Positions 12,740-52,779 of a stretch of 64,000 bases of DNA are shown here, piece after piece. The notes beneath the pieces were generated by a model, which was not told where the DNA came from, made no database searches, and saw only the letters and a program-made list of their open reading frames with translations. This DNA is from Tillus elongatus (lineage: Eukaryota; Arthropoda; Insecta; Coleoptera; Cleridae), in assembly GCA_964006375.1 (NCBI GenBank), contig OZ023265.1, positions 118,712,858 to 118,776,857 of the forward strand, written 5' to 3'. Position numbers and translations under genes: made by a program. The first letter of the stretch is position 1; each line of letters begins with the position of its first letter.

Positions 12740-13370
12740 TAGGCATGCTATCACAGTAACCACCAACGACAATGAGGAAAGAATTAAGAATATTGTGCTT
12801 AGTAGTTGCCAAATCAAAATGAAAGTGGTTGCTGAGGATGTTAATACCTCACACGAAGTACTTTTGTGAATATTCTGGACATAAAACAAGAGCCAGGCAA
12901 AGTTATTGAAATTTTCAGCAAAAGCAGCATTGCAAAAACTTTGCTGAGTGAATGCTAACTTGTCTTGACCCAGAAAAACTCAAAATGAGCCATAACTGGT
13001 GACGAAAATATAGTGTATGGCAAGGACATTGAAACGAAGAATCGCGACCAAACAAAGCATGAAATGTTCAATTGAATACCAATTTTCTCCTTATACTTTT
13101 CTTCAATTTACAAGATAGCCGACAATAAATTTTCACCACGTGGCCATTTGGTCAATAAGAAGTATTACCATAGTCATTTGTGTGAGGTAATCTAAAGAAA
13201 ACAGCCAAAACTGGGGACAAACAGCTTCTAGATGTTACATCATAATAACACTGGCTCACTCATTGCTATTAATTCGGGATTTTTAGCCAAAAACAAAACT
13301 GTCATGATGCTGTAGGCTGTGTACTCACCAGATATAAGAAATCATTTTTAGTGCCAACAAAAGGCTACAA
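12740..13370 (+). pseudogene. Decayed mariner transposase
   Basis: Frame-hopping translation gives mariner blocks in the right order. The helix-turn-helix side is IKNIVLSSCQIKMKVVAEDV. The first catalytic region is TGDENIVYGKDIETK (TGDE box kept). A middle block is FSPRGHLVNKKYYH, and the third region has FLAKNKT followed by YSPDI (C-terminal SPD box). Stops and indels are frequent. The enzyme would cut and paste the element at TA sites. Terminal repeats were not traced. Confidence 0.75.
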
Positions 13371-13479
13371 ACTTTCTTTACCACCACACAAAAGAAGAAC
13401 CTTCTAGTTTACAGGAATTTCATCTCCAAATCCTTGGAAAGGGGCTCAGAAGTTTGTTTGTATATATGTATTTGACTGC

Positions 13480-14180
13480 ATTAACCATTGAATTTTAGTG
13501 CACAAATTAAAATCCATTGGGTTTAGCCATATACTTTTGGAATGGCTCCATAGTTTTCTCCCAGACTGCACATACACTACGAGTCTCAGAGGCTCTTCAT
13601 CTAAGGGAATTATTGTCAGCTCAGGTGTTACAGAAGGTTCCCCACTGCACCCCAGTCCTGTTTAACTTGTTTGTTAATGGTATTTGGTGTTAATTTGAGG
13701 TCTTATAAATTTTTAATGCTCAAGATGACTCAAAGACCTATACTGAGATTAGATTAATTGAAGATGTAGTGGCTCTTCAAAATGGGATTGATACTGTTCA
13801 CCAATGATCATCGGTAAATAAATTAGTTCTTATTATACAAAAATGCTTTCACAATAACTTCTTTAAGCAACACGTGACAATAATCATATGTCTGAATCAA
13901 GTGACCCTCTGCTGCTGTGAAGTGGTGAAAGGCCTCAGAATTTATTTTGATGAACAACTAAGTCTTGTGAATCACATAAACAATATTACTGTCAGAACTA
14001 ATAAAACGATTGATTCTGTTTTAATTTTGGATACTATCCAGTGTTTAGTGTAGGTTGTTTGTCAAGCCTTTAAAAGTCTTTACTGGATCCTATTCTACTT
14101 CACAATTATTTGGTCATCTTATTATGAAAACTCAACTATAGTGCTAAGATAGCGCTAAATTGAGGAGATAAGAGGTGGCA
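13480..14180 (+). pseudogene. Degenerate Jockey-type RT fragment
   Basis: Weak but ordered RT signals are read across frames: a PQGS-like block followed by PVLFNLFVNGI (near 13640), then NKLVLIIQKC, VVKGLRIYFDEQLSLVNHI (thumb GL..YFD-L), and an LYW/SY-type tail. It lies just downstream of the mariner remnant on the same strand. It is old and heavily mutated. Confidence 0.55.
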
Positions 14181-14502
14181 TTGAACTGCGATTTAGTTTT
14201 CAGTGTAGTGAATGCTATAATTGACTGCTCTAGTGTCACGGGTTTGGTTTCCTTTCATGTCGACCCACACAGTTCAGTAATCACAAAACTTTTGGTATGG
14301 ATCACCCAATAACTATCATGCTTATTTTTCTCTATTAGATCGTTCATGAAGAACAATAATTAGCAATGTCTCAAAGTAGCTATTTCTACTATTTATTTAA
14401 TGTGATTTAAGAGAGACATATCCAGTTTTGTCAATTCAGTTTAAATGAAAACAAATTTTGTGGGATTTCAGCTTACATAATTTTAATTCGTTAACTTACT
14501 AG

Positions 14503-15052
14503 CTAAAATACAAAAGTTGGTTGTATCAGAAACTGGGTTTCCAGTAGGTAGCATGTGAGTAAAACACAAAGTTAAAGAAGCATCTAACAGTTACAGAAAG
14601 AGCAACATCTACGAAGCTAGTGTCAAGCATTGAAAGACTAAAGTTACAACAAAGTTATGCAAAGGTTAAATTGATAACAAGCAAAAGTTCAAAAGGAGCA
14701 TTAGCATAATAAAAGGACTAAGTCTTACATTTTTTTCTGAAAGTTCTGCTCAGCTGTACACCCTGCTTGGCTTTTTATTGTGCTCGTCACTTAAAATTGA
14801 ACTTTTTTGCTCCTTTGAGTATCGTTATTGTGGGACTTTGTCCTTTTAATATGCCATATGCTTTTTAACCTTTGATTGGTATCAATTTAAGTTTTGCAAA
14901 CTTTGTTGTAACTTCAGTTTTTTAATGATCGATACTAGCTTTGTAGACTCTTGCTCTTCCTGTAACCGTTAGATACTTTTTTAAGTTTGTGTCATACTCA
15001 CAGCTACCTACTGGAAACCTAGTTTTTGACACAACCAACTTTTGTATTTTAG
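14503..15052. mobile_element. 550-bp foldback element with about 220-bp arms
   Basis: The left arm starts CTAAAATACAAAAGTTGGTT and the right arm ends with its inverse at 15052. The arms stay alignable for about 220 bp with moderate divergence (blocks GGTTTCCAGTAGGTAGC, GTTACAACAAAGTT). The loop has no coding signal. No clear TSD is seen. Confidence 0.8.
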
Positions 15053-15656
15053 GTAGTACCCCCTAAAGATGGCTCAATAGAAGCCAAACCATATACGGTT
15101 TTTGTAACAAAATCTGTCAGGAAGTGTAATACTTTTAATTCAACTTTCACGTATGTCAACCTTAGGCGTATTGACATTTAGAGATTATACCTTATTGGAT
15201 TCATAACAACCCTTTTCTGGGTCACCTGTATAGTAAAAAAAACTTCAAATTATGCAGCTTTTTTAACATTGCAGCTTTGAGGCTTGAATATGTGTTCTAC
15301 CTTCAAAAGTTTAGCATCTGCCAAAGATCTTGAAATAAATGGGACGCCTATGTATAAAATAAAATTCTTCACTTGGACAGTCTAAAGTGCAGTTAAAGGA
15401 ATCACCTATAATAAAAAAATTGTTGTATAAAGTTAATAAAAACAGTAAAAATCATAAAATACCCTATACTTGGTTCCTTAAGCTAAGTTTGTCCATGGCT
15501 GTACTAAATGAAGAATTTTAATGGTATACTGGCTACTGTAAACCGAAATGTATAACAATATACAAAAGTCACAGCATAGAAATAAAAGCCTCTACAAATG
15601 TGTAATGGAAAATGTATTAAGTGTGCACTGCAAGACCAAGTCACAATTATAATGAC

Positions 15657-43820
<28,164 letters not shown>

Positions 43821-44460
43821 GCTGAGAATCTATTTACATCGAACTAATATCATAAAAACTATCTTGCGGAGTTCACCACCTACAAAAATAAACACAAACT
43901 TCAAAATCCTTCTTGTATTGAATTTCCTAACTAGTATAAACATTTTCAAAATTACATTGTTGAAACTAGCTTAGGGTATCGGGTATTGTTTAATGCTGTA
44001 TCGTTAGGGTATTTGCTGGGGAAACCAAATAATTCATTAGTTCTCTAATGATGTAATGCAAATTTTTGGTTTCCTCATGGTATAATGACCTGTCAAATAT
44101 AATCAAAGCCGATCCTGAGAAACTTGCATTGTATCCCTTTTGTAAAAATTCACTTTACCTTGTAAACCAAATTACATTGAACTGCAAAACTATTGTTTGC
44201 GTCGTTGAAATCACTAATTAACAATGCGAACATGAAAAAAATCAACGGAATCACCATAAAAAATCATATTTACTAAAGTTGAAGCAAGCGGCCATTTTCA
44301 ATTCAATAAATTCTATTAATCATCAGTCAAATAACCAACCAACCACCAACCTAATACCACAAACAGCAGCAGCAGACGGCAACAACGAAACGAACTACCA
44401 TCACCATCACCTTTGACTATCTATAGTCAAAGACCATCACCACCAAGTTCAGATTTTCAA
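43821..44460 (-). promoter_or_regulatory. 5'-UTR and presumed promoter side of ROCK
   Basis: This is sequence upstream of the ROCK start. A splice-acceptor-like TTTATTTTTGTAG ends at 43880, suggesting a 5'-UTR exon 43879-43821. Further upstream, 44330-44460 is unusually rich in CAA/CAC/CAG triplets and holds the palindrome CTTTGACTATCTATAGTCAAAG (given here as two half sites, 44411-44432). No TATA box or initiator can be assigned with confidence. Confidence 0.35.
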
Positions 44461-44757
44461 CAAACAATAGAGAAATATTGTTGTATGGATTAAATAGATG
44501 ACATGAAAAGCGATAAATCAACCAATTCCATATAAATTGTTGCGTAAATTAGGAAACAATAGATGACAGCGGTTCTCATACCCCCATTTTGGTAAATTAA
44601 GTGGAACTTATACATCGTTTCACTTCATCAGACTAGATAATTTTTTAACAACTTCCCTGTTCCCAAAGAACTTACAAAATAGGTAGACATTTGATTCCCT
44701 TAAAAGAAGATATTGTCACCTTATATCTCAGTTATTATTATATATTATATTACAAGA

Positions 44758-44762
<5 letters not shown>

Positions 44763-44826
<64 letters not shown>
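44763..44826. repeat. (TA)n microsatellite, left part, split by the gypsy insertion
   Basis: TA array abutting the 5' LTR; its continuation follows the 3' LTR at 49598. Confidence 0.95.
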
Positions 44827-44829
<3 letters not shown>

Positions 44830-45154
44830 GGCGGTGGTTCCGACCGCAGTGTTTCCGTCAACACTACTCTATGTTTCTGCATAAATACTCATGACAGCTA
44901 AACGTTGCGTTACGTTATGCGACAGCCAGCTGTCAAGAACTACCGCATATAAGATACACCAGACGATCTCTCTCTCTCTCCTCGCTACCAACCGCTACAG
45001 TGAACTGCTATGTACTCGTGTACTGTTGTAATTGTTATTATATCATAAAGTGTATTATAGTTAAATGTATCATATAGTTTATTCAGTTAGTGAAGTAATA
45101 AAGTTATATTAAATGTTTACGTATGGATTTAATATCAAGTGCAATTAACTTCCA
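44827..45154 (+). repeat. 5' LTR of the gypsy element
   Basis: It starts TGTGGCGGTGG and ends AACTTCCA (TG...CA). It contains a CT-rich tract and CTGCTATGTACTCGTGTACT. The matching copy is at 49263-49597. Confidence 0.95.
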
Positions 45155-45157
45155 TAT

Positions 45158-45168
45158 TGGTGACCCCG
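45158..45168 (+). promoter_or_regulatory. Primer-binding site of the gypsy element
   Basis: TGGTGACCCCG lies 3 nt after the LTR. It matches the complement of the CCA end of animal tRNA-Trp as I recall it, the primer reported for CsRn1-group elements. Only 11 bases match. Confidence 0.6.
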
Positions 45169-45306
45169 TGCCGCAAGCCGAAGATGCCGAGCCTGATGTT
45201 CCAGCCGACGTCGCCTAACTTCCAGGCACGTGCCCCTGCCTACAGAAAACGAATATCTAAACAGGTCAGTCCTTTCTAATTTAAAAATTATCTGATTTTT
45301 TTCACA

Positions 45307-46078
45307 ATGGCCGAAGATGCTTCAAGCAGCAATATCATGGCAAGGGTTGCAATAAAATTACCTCCTATATGGAGACGTAACGTGAAAATCTGGCAAATGC
45401 AGGTTGACGCCCAGTTAGATATATCGCAGATCAGTTCTGAAAAGACAAAATTCAGTCATGTACTCGCTATACTCGATCTTGATGTCGCAGAGTCAATTTC
45501 AGATTTTTTTAACCCAACCGTTATCATCAACCCCCTATTCAGATCTAATGAAACGTCTTTTATTAGAATTTGAAGAGTCCGAAAGTCGCAAAATAAATAA
45601 ACTTTTAACAGAATTAGAATTAGGCGACAGAAAACCATCGCAACTTTTACGCGAAATGAAGTTTTTAGCCGGTAGTCAGATTGGAGAGGATTTCCTTAAA
45701 ATTTTATTTCTACAACGTTTACCAGTCAACGTTCGTTCAATTTTGGCTTCGAGCAACGATTCTCTAGAAAATTTGTCGGTTATAGCAGACAAAATCGTGG
45801 AATATTCCGGAGATAAATACAACGTGGCTGAAATTCAGTCACGCGAGCCCGACAAGCTAGCCAAGTTAGAAGCGCAGTTAGAGAATCTAACAGCATCAGT
45901 CAACGAATTGCGAACGCGTTCCCGATCTACCTCCCGAGAAAGACCCAAGCTTTCTCGAAATTCCATAAACACAAATTCCTCAACCTCCACGTGTTGGTAT
46001 GATGAACGATTTGGCAACAACGCCAAACTTTGCATTCAACCTTGCAATTTTAAAACAAAACATGTGTCGGAAAACTAA
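45307..46078 (+). pseudogene. gag of the gypsy element, one frameshift
   Basis: It starts MAEDASSSNIMARVAIKLPP, with the capsid-like PPIWRRNVKIWQMQVDAQL block. The frame shifts by one base at the T7 run 45504-45510 and continues in another frame through LGDRKPSQLLREMK, LQRLPVNVRSIL and CWYDERFGNNAKLC (a cysteine-rich nucleic-acid-binding region), with stop at 46078. Capsid-type gag makes the particle. A sequencing error at the homopolymer cannot be excluded. Confidence 0.85.
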
Positions 46079-46155
46079 TAAGGCACTCATTCCACGCGGC
46101 AGGAGACGAGAGCCACCTAACACGCCGCCTTTTTATTTTTGATAGACGCTCCAAT

Positions 46156-47975
46156 ATGAAATTTCTAATCGACTCTGGAGCGGATATTTCAGTTATTCCA
46201 CCCACTCACGACCAACGGAAATTTCAATCGAAACGTACCTTGTATGCTGCAAACTGGACCCCTATTCATACCTATGGCGAACAACTATTAGACTTGGATC
46301 TAGGTTTACGCCGTAGGTTCTGCTGGCCCTTCACACTTGCCGATATCAAGCAACCAATTATAGGCGCTGATTTTCTAGCAGAGTTTGCTTTACTTGTGGA
46401 TATGAAACATAGACGTTTAATCGATACAAAGACAAACCTCTCTAAGACCGGTGCTAACCCACCACCAGGAATTAATTCTAAAATTCAGCTCGTAGACCCG
46501 ACACACCAGTACTTCAAATTGCTACAACAATTTCCTGACCTTTTTAAGGAAACTTCTTCTAGCAACCTTCCAGAGGTTGAGTTCTTCCATACTATAAGTA
46601 CGGAAGGACCATCTGTCACTGCAAAAGCTAGAAGATTGCCCCCGGAAGGTAGAATTCCAGCACATGATAAACTTGGGAATTTGTAGACATTCCAAAAGTC
46701 CATGGTCAAGCCCCCTCCACATGGTGCAAAAAAAGGATGGCTCATGGAGACCATGTGGGGATTACCGAGCACTAAACGCTAAAACAATCCCAGACAAATA
46801 TCCCATTCCAAATTTGTAGGATTTTAATGCCCAGTTAGAAGGCAAACGTATTTTTTCAAAATTAGATATCATTCGCGCTTTCCATCACATCCCAGTAGCA
46901 CCTCAAGATATTCCCAAAACAGCAGTCATAACTCCATTTGGGTTATTCGAATTTGTTAAAACCCCATTTGGCCTTCGTAATTCAGCACAAACATTTCAAA
47001 GATATTTACATTTAATTTTAAGACATCTTGACTTTGCCTATTATCTTGACGATATTCTCGTTGCATCAGCCTCTGAAAAAGAACATCAAGAGCATCTAGC
47101 AAAACTTTTTCAGACACTTCAAGACAACGGCATCCGTATCAATTCATCTAAATGTGAATTCGGAGTGGCCGTAATTTCATTTTTAGGTTTTCGTGTAAAT
47201 AAATTGGGATTATTTCCACTTCCTGGACGCATCAAAGCTATTACCGACCTACCTCTTCCCGATACCATTGAAAAACTCAGAAGATTTCTAGGTCTCATAA
47301 ATTTCTACCGTCGTTCTCTTCCACGTGCTGCGGAAATTCAGCAACCACTATTCGACCTCTGCCAGAATCCCAAAAAACGCGACAAACGTAAAATCGAGTG
47401 GACTCCTCAGACTCGAGAAGCATTCGAACGTTTGAAAGAGGCACTAAAAAACGCTACACTAATAGCTCATCCGTCTTCTTCGCTACCACTGATTCTCCAT
47501 GTCAATGCTTCTGATTATGCCGTAGGTGCTTCCCTCCAACAACTACGTGATCAAACACTAGAACCCCTAGGTTTCTACTCTAAAAAGCTTACTTCAGCCC
47601 AAAAATCTTACAGCACCTACGATCGCGAACTTCTAGCCGCTTATCAGGCAGTTAAATACTTTAGATATACCCTAGAAGGTCGCCATTTCACCATTTACCA
47701 TTTATACGGACCACAAACCTTTGACATACGCTTTTGAACAACGCGTCGATAAAGCATCTCCAAGGCAACTACGGCATTTAGACTTCCTAGGTCAATTTAC
47801 CACAGACATTCGCTACATACCAGGTCCTACAAACATTTCCGCAGACTATTGTTCTCGCATTGAAACAATTTCACTTTCTTCCACTGTGTCACTCCAAGAA
47901 ATTGCGCAAGCTCAGTCATCTTGTGAGGAACTCAAACACCTTCTGCAGTCTAAATCTTCCTCATACAAATTTTAA
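46156..47975 (+). pseudogene. Protease, reverse transcriptase and RNase H of the gypsy element, broken
   Basis: Protease at 46156 on has the active-site box DSGA and a PIIGADFL flap block. RT follows after a frameshift near 46680 ([45 protein letters not shown] with both catalytic aspartates), with an in-frame TAG at 46817-46819. The RNase H region has LHVNASDYAVGASL (first catalytic D read as N) and YDRELLAAYQAVKYF. A frameshift near 47700 moves DHKPLTYAF out of frame; the last part ends at 47975. Confidence 0.88.
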
Positions 47976-47978
47976 AAC

Positions 47979-49237
47979 ATGCCTCTTGATAACGGATTGA
48001 ACCTTATTTGCGATTCTTCTTCAAAGAAACTTCGTCCATTCATTCCGCTCAAATTTCGCCGAAAGATTTTCTATTCTATCCACAATTTATCTCACCCAGG
48101 CATATCAGCTTCAGTCGATCTGGTTCAGGATAGATTTTGTTGGCCCAAATTGAAACGCGATGTATCTCTTTGGTCTAAAACTTGCATTCCCTGCCAGAAA
48201 GTCAAGATATGGAGACACACTTCCAGTGCCATTGGACAATACATCCCAGCCATTAAAAGATTCTCGCATATAAATGTTGACATTGTGGGACCATTACCAC
48301 CATCACAAGGTCAACGCTATCTGTTAACAATAATAGACAGATTTTCTCGATGGCCCGAAGCAATTCCATTATCAGATATTACAGCAGAAACAGTAGCGAA
48401 CACTATTTTATCATGCTGGATCTCTCGTTTCGGTGTTCCGCAATACATCACCACAGACAGAGGTAAACAATTCGATTGCCACCTTTTCACACACCTCACT
48501 AAAACACTAGGTGCAGACCACATCAAGACCACAGCTTACCACCCAGCAGCAAATGGTGTAATCGAGAGATGGCATAGAGTTCTGAAACAGGCCTTGAAAG
48601 CTCATATGGACGAAAACTGGGTCGCTAAATTACCAATTGTGTTACTAGGACTCAGATCGTACATAATTCCAGAATATCGCTCAACACCCGCTGAAATAGT
48701 CTACGGAGAATCAATCAAACTTCCCACCGACTTTTTCAACAGCACACAAGCTCATGATGTTCCACCACTTATATCTCAGCTGAAAGAAGACACAAGGAAA
48801 CTTCGACCAGTACCTTTTAAACATCATACTGCAAAAAAGGTATTTGTCCATCCTAAGCTTATGGAAGCTCCTTTTTTTTTGTTCGCATTGATATTCCGCG
48901 AAAAACCCTCGAACCAGTTTATGACGGCCCCTTTGAAGTGTTATCCCGAACTGACAAAGTCTTCAAAATCAAGAAATCACACGGAGAAGAGACAATTTCT
49001 GTTGACCGTCTTAAACCCGCATTCATTCTTTGCGATAACGAACAGACAACTTTCCAGCCTCAGAGACATCCTAGTGAAACTGAAAGTGACAGTGAAAGTC
49101 CAACACCTAGTGAAACTGAAAGTGACAGTGACAGTCCAACACCTAGTGAAACTGAAAGTGACAGTGAAGTTCCCGTTCCCGTTCAAACTACACGCCATGG
49201 ACGTAGAGTTCGATTTCCACGAAAATACTTGAACTAA
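47979..49237 (+). pseudogene. Integrase of the gypsy element, core intact, C-terminus frameshifted
   Basis: The frame 47979-49232 has a zinc-binding HHCC-like N-terminus (HNLSHPGIS... CIPCQK). The catalytic core has the three acidic residues, in [15 protein letters not shown] and NGVIERWHR, with usual spacing. A frameshift at the T run 48871-48880 separates the C-terminal domain, which resumes in another frame ([20 protein letters not shown]) and ends [11 protein letters not shown] at 49237. Integrase joins element ends to target DNA. Confidence 0.88.
49066..49170 (+). repeat. 36-bp coding tandem repeat at the integrase C-terminus
   Basis: Three units encode [16 protein letters not shown] acidic repeats. 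Unit length is a multiple of three. The third is diverged at its end. Confidence 0.9.
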
Positions 49238-49250
49238 TAGCGTTGCCACT

Positions 49251-49594
49251 GAGAGGGGAGTATGTGGCGGTGGTTCCGACCGCAGTGTTTCCATCAGCAC
49301 TACTCTATGTTTCTGCATAAATACTCTTGACAGCTAAACGTTGCGTTACGTTATGCGACAGCCAGCTGTCAAGAACTACCGCATATAAGATACACCAGGC
49401 GATCTCTCTCTCTCCTCGCTACCAACTGCTACAGTGAACTGCTATGTACTCGTGTACTGTTGTAATTGTTATTATATCATAAAGTGTATTATATGTATTA
49501 TAGTTAAATGTATCATATAGTTTATTCAGTTAGTGAAGTAATAAAGTTATATTAAATGTTTACGTATGGATTTAATATCAAGTGCAATTAACTT

Positions 49595-49597
<3 letters not shown>
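49251..49597 (+). repeat. Polypurine tract (49251-49260) and 3' LTR (49263-49597)
   Basis: GAGAGGGGAG precedes the 3' LTR by 2 nt. The LTR matches the 5' LTR apart from a 10-bp insertion-like GTATTATAT duplication and a few substitutions, and ends AACTTCCA. Confidence 0.95.

Positions 49598-49691
<94 letters not shown>
49598..49691. repeat. (TA)n microsatellite, right part
   Basis: It continues the array at 44763-44826; the target duplication is hidden because both flanks read TATAT. Confidence 0.95.
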
Positions 49692-49692
<1 letters not shown>

Positions 49693-50009
49693 CGAATTTT
49701 AGTGGTCGCGTATGATTGCTTATAACTGTGTAATTTTGATTATGATGAAGCGCGCATGATTATCTGGTATGGCGTTTTTTTTTGTGGTTTTTTGTTTGTT
49801 TTTGTATACAGGAGAGAGAAATGCATCATGCAGACCTCATTCACGACATCGTAGTGCGTGGGATATCGAGGTACCTACTGTGAGATTCTTACTCACTAAA
49901 ACTCTCCGCTCCCTGGACTACCGGACCTTAGTCCCTACCTCCGTCAGAAAGATTTCACACAGTGACGTTTGGGTTTGAATGTTTCCATTTTGTTTTTGCT
50001 GCGGGGGTG

Positions 50010-51060
50010 TTAGCAGGTAAGTATAAGCTTTGGACGCTTACGCCTATGTGGAAGTTGCTCATCGTAGTCGGTGACACTACGGATAAGAGCATTTGGGTGA
50101 GAAGCGGCTTTTGCGAACTGAGTTGTGGATAGTTGAGCTATAAACTCAAGTATCGAAGGCATTTCCAGATCAGATTGAATCTGAATGTTTCTGACAAACC
50201 ATGGCGCTGCGATAACCATTCTCAGAATTTTATTCTGGATGATTTGAAGGGACTTGATGTGTGTGTCGGCCGCTGTGACACATGCAGGGGATACATAGGT
50301 CAAGGCTGGCCGGATTATGATTTTGTACATGAGCGGATTATTGTTCATGGACAATTTGGAATTTCTATTAAGTGGGAACAGCTTCGAGATGAACATCGTG
50401 GCTTTTTGTCGGGCATGTTGGACATGGGGGCGCCATGTTAAGCATTTGTCGAAGAAAACCCCGAGATATTTGGCGGAGTCTTGCCAGGGAATTAGACGGT
50501 TGTCTAATGATACGTGTTGATGATGAGGTGTGTGTCTCCTCTTAGAGAACAGGACTTCTGAATATATATCGGGGTTTATGGCTAGACAAGATTTACATCT
50601 ATGGCGGTCTGTAGATGTTCGGTTATTATCCTCGGCTGAGTGGAGCTGCTGAGGATGGTAGTGTCGTCTGCGTACAGTGCGTATGTCACGTTTAGGGGCG
50701 GTGTCGGTATATCTGCGACAAATATATTATACAGCGGAGTATAGCAGAACATTGAGGGAGACCAGCCGTGGCTGAGTAGGTTATAGATTTGGTTCCCAGA
50801 TATTTCACCTGGAACATCCTCTGTTTCAGGTATGACCTGATTAGCAGAACCAAAGAAAGAGGATAATTAAATATTAGAAGTTTGTTTAGGAGGCCCGCGT
50901 GCCCCAAATCATGTAGAAGGCTTGAGCAAAGTCGGGATATATTGCACCAGTTGACTTGTTTTTATTAAATCCTTTGGTGATGTTTTCCACCACACGAAAG
51001 ACTTGGTCTGTGGTGGAGTGCTGGTGTCTGAAACCGAATTGCTCATCAAAGGTTATGTTT
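50010..51060 (-). mobile_element. 5'-truncated Jockey-type non-LTR fragment (RT core to C-terminus)
   Basis: The minus strand reads FDEQFGFRHQHSTTDQVF, a DFAQAFY block, GLLNKL...LIRSYLKQRMFQVK, an AGLPQ block, and then, after a gap in conservation, the tail YKIIIRPALTYVSPACV, IKSLQIIQNKILRMVI and APWFVRN. The YADD region and other parts are frame-broken. It lies between the gypsy element and DHX33. Confidence 0.85.
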
Positions 51061-51654
51061 TGGCTTGTTATAGGTTATATTACACAGGTGGGTAGTGAAT
51101 TTACTGTGAAGACCAAATCATGCCATGTATGCCAAAATAGCTGGTGCTACACTTTGGGCTCGCCACTTTAATCAAAAGTTTTTTAATAGGCTGCTTTCGT
51201 TATAAAGTAGTTGTAGTTGATGAAAAACACATCAGCTGAGAGGGCATTTCAGAACTTATATAGATGCTCCCATAAAGAACGATGAGTCGTAACGAATCGT
51301 TTGACAAATGGGTAATTTGGTACTAGAAGCGTGCGTTTTTGACTAAAACGGGTTTTCCAATTATTAAAGCTAGCAGAAGTAAAGCGAAGCAATGTCGATG
51401 GTATTATCGATAGAAGAAGCAGAGATCTCCAACCTTTCTCCTGTGGTCTAGAGGTCTAGAGAAGTAAGATTGGCTGTGATATAAATGAATCTAACAGGCC
51501 AACAGCCCGTTTCTGAATATATAATCTAGGAGGGACGCGAGCATAGGGGCAGCATCCCAGCCAGAGATGAAAGCAATGATCCAGTTGGGCACATATATAT
51601 GTCTTATACACGAACTATGAGAGCCCTAAACAATTCAGAAGTTAAAAAGTTCTG

Positions 51655-51948
51655 GACGCAGCAAGTGCCTTATGGTAAATGCTTTAAATTTGAAAAACTC
51701 AATTTTCGATAGACGTAGATAGCTGAATTTTGGTATGCAATAAGGTCTTTCCCAAGGTAACATATCCACCAAGTGTAATTAAAATAGCTTTGTAATTTTC
51801 GGAGAAAAAAAAAATTAAATAAAATTTAAAATTTCCCGGAAAACTTTGTTCGAGTTTCCTGGCTAACGAACTCATCCAAGCCATTAATAAAAGAAAGGTA
51901 CCTGCCGAGTTTCATCCAAATCGGTTAATTTTTTTTGAATTATCGGTT

Positions 51949-52045
<97 letters not shown>

Positions 52046-52190
52046 ACAATTGTAACTGACCCCAGATATGGGTTCTAGGGGTCCTATTTGCGCTCCTTTG
52101 AAAAAAAAATTTGCAAAGTCTCACCACCGATACCTCTCTCCTGGTGACATTTTAAAAATAAAAATTCACTAAAAACTTAGAAACACATAC
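51655..52190 (+). repeat. Dispersed repeat with an internal (TA)n array
   Basis: It starts CTGGACGCAGCAAGTGCC, then AAGCCATTAATAAAAGAAAG, ATCGGTTGGAT, the TA array (51950-52039), AACTGACCCCAGATATGGG and CTCACCACCGATACCTCTCT. Related copies are at 31985-32220, 37480-37830 and 41560-42170. Confidence 0.8.
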
Positions 52191-52199
52191 TTATATCGT

Positions 52200-52779
52200 T
52201 GAGTCGCCTAGTGTTAGCCCTAATACCGATTGCAAATAAAATGTACTGCTTTTAAAGTGTATCCGTATCAAAACGTGTTTTAAATACGGTTCTGCATAAA
52301 GTTGTATAAAAAATAGAATTAGGGTGGACACTGCTTTCAGACTGTTATAACAATAATGTTTTCCCATTATGGTATTTATTCAAAAAGAGAGATTATTTTA
52401 CTGGGCATAGACAAATAATTAATTATGGCTCCGTGGATTGAATTTGGAATGGTATTACCGTTATCATAATGGAGAGGTGACACCAGAATGACATTATAGT
52501 AGTCTATGGGGACATATACTACATCTATAGATATGGGAATGGGACTAGTTTACTAGTTTGCTAGTTGCGCAAATGAAACCACACTAAGTTAGTGGTTATG
52601 TTTTTATAACAATTTGCGCCAAATTTGTTTGAAAACATATAAGTGATACCTAAGTTATTGTTCGATCAAGCTAATAAAAATATTTTGCATGGTGAATGGT
52701 GATGATGTAAACTGTAGTACAGTAAGTTCAGTTTGTTGCAGGTATTATAGCACGTGTGTCGGTAACCTTATACCTCAAT
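52200..52779 (+). promoter_or_regulatory. Presumed 5' region of the DHX33-like gene
   Basis: There is no other gene here. A possible splice acceptor (GTTTGTTGCAG, ending 52740) lies 40 bp before the start codon, so an upstream noncoding exon may exist. No TATA box can be assigned with confidence. Confidence 0.3.

Larger units (their letters stand above)
44827..49597 (+). mobile_element. Nearly full-length Ty3/gypsy LTR retrotransposon (CsRn1-like)
   Basis: This 4,771-bp element has two LTRs, a primer-binding site, gag, protease, RT, RNase H, integrase and a polypurine tract, in the gypsy order. The LTRs (328 and 335 bp) differ by about five substitutions and two short indels, so insertion is fairly recent. 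Single-base frameshifts and stops break gag and pol, two of them at T runs. The gag zinc region (CWYDERFGNNAKLC) and protease (FLIDSGADISVIPP) are of the CsRn1/Mdg3 type. There is no envelope gene. It sits between ROCK and DHX33, inside a TA microsatellite. Confidence 0.95.

Noticed and set aside
12602..12889. Hydrophobic minus-strand frame resembling a small membrane protein
   Set aside because: It overlaps the diverged tandem repeat and the start of the mariner remnant on the other strand; its composition follows AT-richness.
47979..49232. A domesticated integrase gene
   Set aside because: The core is intact, but it lies between two nearly identical LTRs with other broken element genes; nothing indicates host use.
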